DNA of 11,431 nt from Rhodanobacter sp. (GTDB lineage: Bacteria; Pseudomonadota; Gammaproteobacteria; Xanthomonadales; Rhodanobacteraceae), in the NCBI GenBank assembly GCA_026193555.1, contig JAPHUU010000377.1:1-11431 (forward strand). The letters run 5' to 3'. Below are positions 5,478 to 11,431 of this stretch, piece by piece. Within the stretch, counting starts at the first letter, position 1, and each line of letters opens with the position of its first letter. The position numbers and the translations under genes are program-made. The notes under the pieces were generated by a model. That model was not told where the DNA came from, did not search any database, and was given only the letters and a program-made list of their open reading frames with translations.

Positions 5478-6656
5478 ATGAAAGTGGATGTGCTGATCAT
5501 CGGCGCCGGTGCGGCGGGGTTGATGTGCGCCATCGCCGCCGGCCAGCGCGGGCGGCGGGTGCTGGTGGTCGACCATGCCAACAAGGTCGGCAAGAAGATC
5601 CTGATGTCCGGCGGCGGGCGCTGCAACTTCACCAACACGGGTACGACCCCGGCCAACTACCTGTCGGCCAACCCGCACTTCGCCAAGTCCGCGCTGGCGC
5701 GCTACACGCCGTGGGATTTCATCGCCCTGGTCGAGAAACACCGCATCGCGTACCACGAGAAGGAACTCGGTCAGCTGTTCTGCAACGACTCCTCCAAGCA
5801 GATCGTGCGCATGCTGCTGGACGAATGCGCCGCCGCCGGCGTCACGGTGGAGACGAACTGCGGCGTGCGGCGCTTGCGCAGGGCGCCGGAGGGTTTCAGC
5901 GTCACCACCGCGCGCGGCGAGGTGCACGCCGAGTCGCTGGTAGTGGCCAGCGGCGGGCTGTCGATTCCCAGCATGGGCGCCAGCGGCTTCGGCTACGAAC
6001 TGGCGCGCCAGTTCGGCCATGTCGTGCTGCCGACCCGCGCCGGGCTGGTGCCGCTGACCCTCAGCGGCAGGCACCAGGAGCACAACCAGAATCTGGCCGG
6101 TGTGGCGCTGCCGCTGGTGGAGACCCGGGTCGGCAAACAGAGTTTTCGCGCCGGCCTGCTGTTCACCCATCGCGGCCTCAGCGGCCCGTCGATCCTGCAG
6201 ATTTCCTCCTACTGGCAGCCCGGCGACGACCTGCGCATCGACCTGCTGCCGGATCAGGACGTGGGTGACTGGCTGATCGCGCAGCGGGCGGCGCGACCGG
6301 CCGCGGAACTGAAAACCGTGCTGGGCGACGCGTTGCCGAAGCGCTTGGCACAGCGCCTGTGCGAGCAATGGTTCGAGAGCCGACCGATGCGTCAGTACCG
6401 CGAAGCCGAATTGGCGCAGATCGGCGCCCAGCTCAACGCCTGGCCGATCACCGCCAGCGGCACCGAGGGCTACCGTACCGCCGAGGTGACTCTGGGTGGT
6501 GTCGATACCGACAGCCTGTCCTCCAGCACCATGCAGTCCAGACTCGTGTCCGGCCTGTATTTCATCGGCGAAGTGATGGATGTCACCGGCTGGCTCGGCG
6601 GCTACAACTTCCAGTGGGCGTGGGCGTCGGGGCAGGCAGCGGGGCAGGTGGTTTAG
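5478..6656 (+). CDS. HI0933/YhiN-family FAD-dependent oxidoreductase
   Basis: This 392-residue flavoprotein has the usual family length. The N-terminal Rossmann motif is VLIIGAGAAGLMCAIAA (GxGxxG at 9-14). It is followed by the family signature KKILMSGGGRCNFTNTG at about 39-55. The middle carries VVASGGLSIPSMGASGFGYELA and the substrate-domain segment LLFTHRGLSGPSILQIS. The C-terminus closes the FAD site with GEVMDVTGWLGGYNFQWAWA and SGQAAG. The ATG at 5478 puts the dinucleotide fold at the N-terminus; an upstream ATG at 5433 would add 15 non-conserved residues. The physiological substrate of this family is not established, so none is assigned. The gene diverges from yajQ across about 110 bases, and a small hairpin follows its stop. 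Confidence 0.95.
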   Translation: MKVDVLIIGAGAAGLMCAIAAGQRGRRVLVVDHANKVGKKILMSGGGRCNFTNTGTTPANYLSANPHFAKSALARYTPWDFIALVEKHRIAYHEKELGQLFCNDSSKQIVRMLLDECAAAGVTVETNCGVRRLRRAPEGFSVTTARGEVHAESLVVASGGLSIPSMGASGFGYELARQFGHVVLPTRAGLVPLTLSGRHQEHNQNLAGVALPLVETRVGKQSFRAGLLFTHRGLSGPSILQISSYWQPGDDLRIDLLPDQDVGDWLIAQRAARPAAELKTVLGDALPKRLAQRLCEQWFESRPMRQYREAELAQIGAQLNAWPITASGTEGYRTAEVTLGGVDTDSLSSSTMQSRLVSGLYFIGEVMDVTGWLGGYNFQWAWASGQAAGQVV

Positions 6657-6673
6657 TGTGCAACACCACACTA
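6654..6673 (+). terminator. Hairpin at the end of the HI0933-family gene
   Basis: TAGTGTG, a six-base loop CAACAC, then CACACTA form a perfect 7-bp stem that begins on the stop codon itself. No T-run follows, so it is not a classical intrinsic terminator. It may stabilise the 3' end, or be fortuitous. Confidence 0.3.
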
Positions 6674-6820
6674 GCGTCGCCCTGACATCGGCGCGACGTT
6701 GAGGCGCTGATCCGCTGGCCGATGAGGCCGTGGGGTCCTGCTTCGGGTGTTCGCTTGACGCTGTGCCGGGGGGCTCACACTATCGGGCATCTGGTGGCGC
6801 AATCACGGAGATCCACACGC

Positions 6821-7252
6821 ATGCTGATCCACGGCTGCTGCCACTGCGGCAACATCACCTTCGCGCTGGGCTGGGAGCCCGATCCGGCCGAGATCCCGGC
6901 GCGCGCCTGCACCTGCTCGTTCTGCGTCAAACACGGTGGCGTGTGGACCTCGCATCCGGCGGGCAGTCTGAAGGTGGCGGTCAAGGAGCCGGCGCTGGTG
7001 TCGCGCTATGCCTTCGGCACCCGCACCGCCGAGTTCCACGTCTGCGCCCGCTGCGGCGTGGTGCCCGTCGTTACCAGCCGCATCGACGGGCGTCTTTACG
7101 CCGTGGTCAGCGTCAATGCGTTCGAGGGCGTCGATCCGACGCGGCTTCGGCATGCGTCGGCAAGCCTCGACGGCGAAGGGAAAGAGGCTCGCCTTGCGCG
7201 GCGGCAGCGAAACTGGATTGCCGATGTGACGTACGTCGAGGATGGCCACTGA
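6821..7252 (+). CDS. GFA-fold (CENP-V/GFA) zinc-binding protein
   Basis: The 143-residue product has the cysteine layout of the GFA domain: HGCCHCGNITF near the N-terminus (C7 and C9), ACTCSFCVKHGG (C30, C32, C35) and VCARCGVVP (C75, C78). These bind structural and catalytic-site zinc in the family that includes glutathione-dependent formaldehyde-activating enzyme. Most members of this size have no proven substrate, and a role in formaldehyde handling is only possible here because no formaldehyde dehydrogenase gene is adjacent. The ATG at 6821 has GGAG ten bases upstream; in-frame upstream codons to 6722 show no family similarity. About 164 bases separate it from the preceding gene, so it is likely transcribed alone or with the exported phosphatase that starts 69 bases downstream. 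Confidence 0.9.
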   Translation: MLIHGCCHCGNITFALGWEPDPAEIPARACTCSFCVKHGGVWTSHPAGSLKVAVKEPALVSRYAFGTRTAEFHVCARCGVVPVVTSRIDGRLYAVVSVNAFEGVDPTRLRHASASLDGEGKEARLARRQRNWIADVTYVEDGH

Positions 7253-7321
7253 GCCCGGTCCCGGAATCATGTGCGGCGCGCGCCCCGACAGGGCTTTGGT
7301 CAGCAACTCAAGGAGTGTTTC

Positions 7322-7924
7322 ATGTTACCTGGTGAGGTTCATTGCTGTGCCCCCGTCGTGGTCCCTGGAAGCCGCCGCGCCAACGCATCAGTCCGCAGCC
7401 TGCTTTGGCTGGTCGCCCTGCTGGCTGCGAATCCCGGTGTCGCGGTGTCGGCACCGGTTTTCAAACTTGACGCACCGAACGTGGTGGTCATTTCGCCGCG
7501 TCTTGTCAGCTCCGGGCAACCGACGCCGAAGGCACTGGCGTCGCTGGCTTCGCAGGGATTCGGCGCGGACATCTATCTGGCGCCGCCGACCGTGTCCGAT
7601 GCAGTCCGGGACGAAGCCGGCATGGTCGAACGCCAGGGTGTGGCGTACGTGAACATACCGATCAAGTTCGACCACCCGACCGAGGCCGACTTCGCCGCCT
7701 TTTCATCAGCGATGCGCAGATTCGGTGACCGCAAGGTTCTGGTGCACTGTCAGATCAACCTGCGGGCGTCGAGCATGGTGTTCCTGTATCGGACCATCGT
7801 CGGCGGGGAGGATCCGGATCGGGCCTACGAGGCGGTAACCAGGGTCTGGGTACCCGAGGGGCCATGGAAGGTGCTGATCACCCGACTGTTGCGGGAGAAC
7901 CACATAGCGTTCGAGCCCTACTGA
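7322..7924 (+). CDS. Exported dual-specificity-like (DUF442-related) phosphatase
   Basis: This 200-residue protein has a strong ribosome-binding site (AAGGAG, six bases before ATG 7322). A long n-region is followed by the hydrophobic segment SLLWLVALLAANPGVAVSA, with likely cleavage after residue 44, so it should be periplasmic or secreted. The mature part starts with a strand and the loop ISPRLVSSGQPTPKALASLA, typical of DUF442/dual-specificity phosphatase folds, where 'SGQP' is conserved. The catalytic loop is VHCQINLRASSM, with C143 and R148. It has four residues between Cys and Arg instead of the five of classical tyrosine phosphatases, and lacks the loop glycine. A phosphatase or related thiol-based activity is likely, but the substrate is unknown. 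A second hydrophobic segment is absent, which argues against a membrane protein. Confidence 0.8.
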   Translation: MLPGEVHCCAPVVVPGSRRANASVRSLLWLVALLAANPGVAVSAPVFKLDAPNVVVISPRLVSSGQPTPKALASLASQGFGADIYLAPPTVSDAVRDEAGMVERQGVAYVNIPIKFDHPTEADFAAFSSAMRRFGDRKVLVHCQINLRASSMVFLYRTIVGGEDPDRAYEAVTRVWVPEGPWKVLITRLLRENHIAFEPY

Positions 7925-8064
7925 CAGCGGCAGCAACTTGCCCTCGCTCCCCGGTGGAAGGTGTTCGCGTACAGGACATTCGGCACAGCGACCCGCACCG
8001 GTTTCGCGCATCCTGAACGCCATTCATGCTTCACTGCGCGGTGGACAACCACAAGGAACACGCC

Positions 8065-8955
8065 ATGAAAGTCGGATTTATCGGCCTCGGCGCGATGGGT
8101 GGCGCGATGGCCGGCAACCTGGTCGCGGCCGGGCACACAATCACCGTGTGGAATCGGTCCGCGGCGGCCTGCGAACCGCTGGCCTCGCTGGGCGCCAGGG
8201 TGGCAGCGACCCCCGATCGGGCCGCACAGGGCGAGGTGCTGTGCAGCATGCTGGCGAACGACCGGGCAGTGCGCGAAGTGATCCTCGACAGCGGCCTGCT
8301 GGATGCGATGGATCGCGGCACCGTGCATGTGAATCACGCCACGATCTCGGTGGCGCTGGCGCAGGAGCTGGCGGCCGAGCATGCAAGGCGCGGGCTCGAG
8401 TACGTTTCCGCACCGGTGTTTGGCCGTCCGGACATGGCCGCCGCCGCGAAGCTGAATATCCTGGCGGCGGGCAACCCTGCGGCGATCGAGCGGGTACGAC
8501 CGCTGCTCGAGGCGATGGGTAGCAAGGTGTGGCCGATGGGCGAGGCGCCGGAGCGCGCCAGCGTGGCCAAGATCGCCGGCAATTTCATGCTGGCCAGCGC
8601 GATCGAGAGCATGGCCGAGGCGACCGCGCTGACCCGTGCCTACGGCGTCAGCGCGGCGGATTTTATCGAGGTGATGACCAACACGCTGTTCGCGTCGCCG
8701 GCCTATCAGGGCTACGGCAGGCTGATTGCCGAGCAACGCTTCAAGCCGGCCGGATTCCCGCTGCCGCTGGGCTTCAAGGATGTGGGTCTGGCGCAGGCGG
8801 CGGCCGAGTCGGCACGGGTGCCGCTGCCGTTTGCCGGGGTGCTGCGCGACAGCCTGCTTGAGGCGATGGCTGCCGGTGACGAGGATCTCGACTGGTCCGC
8901 GCTGGCGCTGGTGGCCGCGAGGCGGGCGCACCTGGACGAGCGCGAGGATCACTAG
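8065..8955 (+). CDS. NAD(P)-dependent beta-hydroxyacid dehydrogenase family protein
   Basis: The 296-residue enzyme belongs to the 3-hydroxyisobutyrate/6-phosphogluconate dehydrogenase-like family, which oxidises beta-hydroxyacids or reduces their semialdehydes. The N-terminal Rossmann fold has [16 protein letters not shown] (GxGxxG at 7-12). VWNRS at the end of the second strand carries Arg31, which favours NADPH. The substrate segment reads [18 protein letters not shown], not the common 'DAPVSGG..GA..G'. The catalytic lysine is K169 in [13 protein letters not shown] with N173, and GFKDVGLA (K238, D239) is also family-typical. The start at 8065 has AAGGAA upstream and begins directly with the Rossmann strand. 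The altered substrate loop makes a specific substrate unpredictable. The stop codon overlaps that of the convergent yaiI gene. Confidence 0.93.
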   Translation: MKVGFIGLGAMGGAMAGNLVAAGHTITVWNRSAAACEPLASLGARVAATPDRAAQGEVLCSMLANDRAVREVILDSGLLDAMDRGTVHVNHATISVALAQELAAEHARRGLEYVSAPVFGRPDMAAAAKLNILAAGNPAAIERVRPLLEAMGSKVWPMGEAPERASVAKIAGNFMLASAIESMAEATALTRAYGVSAADFIEVMTNTLFASPAYQGYGRLIAEQRFKPAGFPLPLGFKDVGLAQAAAESARVPLPFAGVLRDSLLEAMAAGDEDLDWSALALVAARRAHLDEREDH

Positions 8956-9416
8956 CTTTTGGGACGTCGCGCCAGCCATTGATCGAGCTGGTTGGCAAAG
9001 GCCTGGCGGTCGCGCGGATGGAACGCGGACGGGCCGCCGGTGTCGACGCCCGAGCCGCGCAATTCGTCCATGAAGTTGCGCATCGACAGCTGCAGGGCGA
9101 TCGTTTCCGGGGTGTACATCAGGCCGCGCGGGTTGATCGCCAGCGCGCCCTTGGCGATCACCAGCGCGGCCAGCGGAATGTCCTGCGTCATCACCAGATC
9201 GCCGGCGGCGACACGCTGCACGATCTCGTTGTCGGCCACATCGAAGCCGGCTGGCACCTGGATCGCACGGATGAAACGCGAGGGTGGCGTGCGCAGGTAC
9301 TGGTTGGCCACCAGGGTCACCATCACCCGGGCGCGCTCGGCGGCGCGGAACAATATCTCCTTGATTACCACCGGGCAGGCATCTGCATCGACCCAGATCT
9401 GCGGCGTGTCGCTCAC
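8952..9416 (-). CDS. yaiI: YaiI/UPF0178 (DUF188) family protein
   Basis: The 154-residue product begins with the family hallmark [16 protein letters not shown] (residues 7-22). It continues with [12 protein letters not shown], the acidic stretch [20 protein letters not shown] with QDIPLAA, and the conserved [10 protein letters not shown]. The family has a PIN-like nuclease fold with clustered acidic residues, but no proven activity that I know of. GTG 9416 overlaps the upstream phzF-like stop as GTGA, so it is probably translated by coupling. The frame runs open further upstream without family similarity. The TAG stop shares a CTAG with the stop of the convergent dehydrogenase gene, leaving no intergenic space. 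Confidence 0.93.
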   Translation of the reverse strand: MSDTPQIWVDADACPVVIKEILFRAAERARVMVTLVANQYLRTPPSRFIRAIQVPAGFDVADNEIVQRVAAGDLVMTQDIPLAALVIAKGALAINPRGLMYTPETIALQLSMRNFMDELRGSGVDTGGPSAFHPRDRQAFANQLDQWLARRPKS

Positions 9417-10330
9417 GCGTGCGGAATCCAGTCCAGCGTGCCGTCGACCACCGTGTGACTGCGGCCGCCGGTCCAGATTGCGTCGGTGTCGATTTGCACC
9501 ACCAGCCGTGCGTCGTGGCCGATTTCGCGGCCCTGACTGACCTGGTAGCCGCGGGCGAGTGAGCCGAACGGTTCGGCCTGGGCGATGTAGGCCGCAAGCA
9601 GGCCGTTGGCGGCGCCGGAGGCGGGATCCTCGATGATGCCGACGCCGGCCGGGAAGGCGCGCACCACCAGCTGGTAGTCGGCCTGCGCGGCGCCCGCCGG
9701 GGACTCCCTTCGGGCGCGCGCGAATGCGCACAGCCCCATGCTGTCACTGGCTTGTGCCAGGGCGCCGATCGCCGCGTGATCGGGTTGCCACGCACGCAGG
9801 CTGGCCTCGTCAGCTACCTCGGCCAGCCACCACCGTCGACCACCGTCGACCAGTGCCGGCGGCAGCGTGCCGAGTTCGATCCCGGTCAGCGAGGCCGGCA
9901 ACAACGGATGTGCGTCGCGGCCCGTGTCCAGCACCCGTTCGCCGGGTGATTTCAGCATCAGTTCGCGCGTTGCGCCGTACCCGGTGATGCGGATCGGCAG
10001 CACCCCGGCATCGCATTGCTGCCAGAGCAGGCCGTCGCGGGCTTCAGCCAGGCCACACTCCAGTGCCGCATGCGCGCTGCCGATGCTGGGGTGGCCGGCG
10101 AACGGGATCTCTCTGTGCGGAGTGAAGATCCGCACGCGATAGCTGGCCTTCGGGTCCGTTGGCGGCAGCAGGAAGGTGGTCTCGACCAGCGCGGTCCAGC
10201 GCGCGAAGCGCTGCATGTCATCCGTGCTCCAGTCATCGGCGCCGATCACTACGCCGAGATGATTGCCGCCGCCGAGGGTGGCGGCAAAGACGTCCAGATG
10301 CAGGTAGCGGAGCGAGGCCATGATATCCAT
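9413..10330 (-). CDS. PhzF-family isomerase/epimerase-like protein
   Basis: The 305-residue protein has the double diaminopimelate-epimerase-like fold of PhzF proteins. Visible signatures are [20 protein letters not shown] at the start and [11 protein letters not shown], with Glu50 as the likely equivalent of the catalytic PhzF Glu45. The family signature [20 protein letters not shown] and the second-half loop [20 protein letters not shown] are also present. True PhzF isomerises a dihydro-hydroxyanthranilate in phenazine synthesis. No other phz genes are present, so this is one of the many stand-alone paralogs (such as E. coli YddE) with unknown substrate. ATG 10330 and ATG 10321 are both possible; the latter gives the more usual N-terminus, and neither has a strong ribosome-binding site. 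It is the first gene of a two-gene unit with yaiI. Confidence 0.93.
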   Translation of the reverse strand: MDIMASLRYLHLDVFAATLGGGNHLGVVIGADDWSTDDMQRFARWTALVETTFLLPPTDPKASYRVRIFTPHREIPFAGHPSIGSAHAALECGLAEARDGLLWQQCDAGVLPIRITGYGATRELMLKSPGERVLDTGRDAHPLLPASLTGIELGTLPPALVDGGRRWWLAEVADEASLRAWQPDHAAIGALAQASDSMGLCAFARARRESPAGAAQADYQLVVRAFPAGVGIIEDPASGAANGLLAAYIAQAEPFGSLARGYQVSQGREIGHDARLVVQIDTDAIWTGGRSHTVVDGTLDWIPHA

Positions 10331-10374
10331 CGGGCAGCGAGTGGCCGCTCAAAGCGTCAAATGATAGCCGTGTG

Positions 10375-10412
10375 GCGCCGATCCGGGCAGTGACGTTTCG
10401 GAATATCGGCGC
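10375..10412. repeat. 8-bp perfect inverted repeat between the phzF-like and rhomboid genes
   Basis: GCGCCGAT (10375-10382) is the exact reverse complement of ATCGGCGC (10405-10412), with 22 bases between. It lies 45 bases upstream of the phzF-like gene and 108 bases before the rhomboid gene, in the divergent promoter region (10331-10519). I see no clear -35/-10 pair in this 189-base gap. It may be an operator or chance. Confidence 0.35.
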
Positions 10413-10519
10413 GGGAGGCGGAGATATGCGTTTGCCGGGCGCGGCGTCAGCACAAAGTCGACAAGACCTGGCCGGCACGCCAAGATGCCAGACTTCGCTC
10501 ACCTGTCACGGGACTGTTC

Positions 10520-11128
10520 ATGCCGATTACCCTGGTCATCATCGCCATCACCGGCATCGTCTCGTTCATGGCGTTCAAGAACGCACGACTGATGAATGAC
10601 CTGATCCTGTGGCCACCGGCGATCACCCGCCAGCGCGAGTACCACCGGCTGGTGACCTACGGCGTGGTGCACGCGGACTTCGGCCACCTGCTGTTCAACA
10701 TGTTCACGCTGTTCTTCTTTGGCCGGGCGGTGGAGGGATTCTTCACCGCCCGACTGGGCACGCTGGGCTTCGTGCTGTTCTATATCGGCGCCCTGGTGGT
10801 CTCGATCCTTCCGACTTATCTGAAGAACCGTGACAACCCGAATTACCGCAGCCTTGGCGCTTCCGGCGGAGTTTCGGCGGTGCTGTTCGCCTACATCCTG
10901 TTTGCGCCGTGGTCGCAGATCATCGTGCTGGTGGTGCCGATGCCGGCGATCGTCTACGCGATGCTGTACACCGGTTACTCGATCTACATGGATCGACGCG
11001 GGCAGGGCAACGTCAACCACAGCGCGCACCTGTGGGGGGCAGCGTATGGCGTCGCCTTCACTCTGCTGGTGAGTCCGCGGGTGTTGCCGTATTTCCTCAA
11101 TGCCCTGATGCATCCCGGTTCCCGATGA
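10520..11128 (+). CDS. Rhomboid-family intramembrane serine protease
   Basis: The 202-residue inner-membrane protease cleaves transmembrane substrates. About six hydrophobic segments are visible: 2-18, roughly 54-72, 80-98, 112-129, 132-152 and 170-187. Family landmarks are complete: HADFGHLLFNMFTLFFFG with the oxyanion-region H56 and N60; the catalytic Ser115 in GASGGVSAV (GxSG); and the catalytic His170 in HSAHLWGAAYG. There is no extra N-terminal cytoplasmic domain of the GlpG type, so this is the compact bacterial form. The ATG at 10520 starts directly before the first helix; the ribosome-binding site is weak. It lies apart from neighbours by 189 and 132 bases and is likely a single-gene unit. 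Substrates cannot be predicted. Confidence 0.94.
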   Translation: MPITLVIIAITGIVSFMAFKNARLMNDLILWPPAITRQREYHRLVTYGVVHADFGHLLFNMFTLFFFGRAVEGFFTARLGTLGFVLFYIGALVVSILPTYLKNRDNPNYRSLGASGGVSAVLFAYILFAPWSQIIVLVVPMPAIVYAMLYTGYSIYMDRRGQGNVNHSAHLWGAAYGVAFTLLVSPRVLPYFLNALMHPGSR

Positions 11129-11260
11129 GCTGACGCCAGCGGGGATACCGTCACCGCGATCACGCACGTCGGCGAGCGGGCGGGCCTCGATGGATGCGAG
11201 GCGAAGGTGAGGGGCGCATACTTGGAACAGCAAGACCGCCCACCGCAGGAGAACGAACGC

Positions 11261-11431
11261 ATGGCTATGACACACAAGTCGGCCGCGAAGAAGTCCGCGG
11301 CAAAGAAGCCTGCTGCCAAGCAGGCATCCACCAGAAAGACCGCTGCAAAGAGCCCTGTCGCCAAGTCCGCCGTGATGAAGATCGCCGGGACGAAGCCCGC
11401 TGTGAAGAAGGCGGCCGTGAAGAAAACGGCA
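11261..11431 (+). CDS. Lys/Ala-rich basic protein, N-terminal part (histone H1-like or DksA-type extension)
   Basis: The frame starts at ATG 11261 with AGGAG upstream and runs off the right edge after 57 residues. The visible part is a low-complexity string of Lys, Ala, Pro, Ser and Thr with repeated 'AKK/AAKK/KPAAK' units and no acidic residue. It should be disordered and strongly positively charged. Such tails occur in bacterial histone H1-like DNA-binding proteins. In Xanthomonadales they also occur as an N-terminal extension of DksA-family transcription regulators; which of these it is depends on sequence beyond the window. The preceding 132 bases hold no gene. Confidence 0.75.
   Translation, partial: MAMTHKSAAKKSAAKKPAAKQASTRKTAAKSPVAKSAVMKIAGTKPAVKKAAVKKTA

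Noticed and set aside
5355..6671. Long minus-strand open frame antisense to the HI0933-family gene
   Set aside because: It is a His/Gln/Arg-rich shadow of a gene with strong FAD-family motifs on the plus strand.
7835..7860. GTAACC inside the phosphatase gene as a further SigF promoter
   Set aside because: The bases 16 positions downstream are AGGG, not CGAA, and it lies within a coding region.
7918..9795. Very long minus-strand open frame of 625 codons
   Set aside because: It is antisense to the dehydrogenase and out of frame with yaiI and the phzF-like gene, both of which have clear family motifs; the product is low-complexity and Arg-rich.
9828..9852. Short tandem repeat CCACCGTCGA within the phzF-like gene
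   Set aside because: Only two copies inside a coding region, compatible with the protein reading frame; no sign of a functional repeat.

Overview
The window is a GC-rich (mid-60s percent by eye, G/C at most third codon positions) chromosomal stretch. It most resembles a gammaproteobacterium of the Xanthomonadales/Rhodanobacteraceae type (Rhodanobacter, Dyella, Frateuria). The genus is inferred from gene content and codon use, not from a marker gene. I see no phage, insertion sequence, CRISPR array, tRNA or rRNA.

Left part (1-1466, minus strand): the N-terminus of a secreted S10-type serine carboxypeptidase, then thioredoxin 2 (trxC). About 660 bases without an intact gene follow. They hold a startless remnant of a second thioredoxin-like protein and one doubtful small reading frame.

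Centre (1467-4842): a membrane-anchored PAS-GGDEF diguanylate cyclase points toward a Tat-exported methionine sulfoxide reductase B (msrB, minus strand). Across a 221-base divergent intergenic region lies an ECF sigma factor gene, overlapped at its end by a six-helix NrsF-type (DUF1109) anti-sigma factor gene. That intergenic region carries two divergent promoter-like sites: an exact GTAACC-N16-CGAA facing msrB and GTAACG-N16-CGAA facing the sigma gene. These match the promoter motif I recall for Caulobacter SigF. The best reading is an autoregulated, membrane-sensed oxidative or metal stress unit whose local target is periplasmic protein repair. This is the most interesting part of the window.

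Right part (4886-11431): yajQ (c-di-GMP/nucleotide-binding family, minus); a divergent HI0933-type flavoprotein (plus); a GFA-fold zinc protein; an exported DUF442-like phosphatase; and a beta-hydroxyacid dehydrogenase. A translationally coupled minus-strand pair, phzF-like followed by yaiI (UPF0178), ends on a CTAG shared with the dehydrogenase stop codon. A rhomboid protease and the start of a Lys/Ala-rich protein (histone H1-like or a DksA-type N-terminal extension) complete the window. Apart from sigF-nrsF-msrB and phzF-yaiI, the genes look like independent housekeeping or accessory units.
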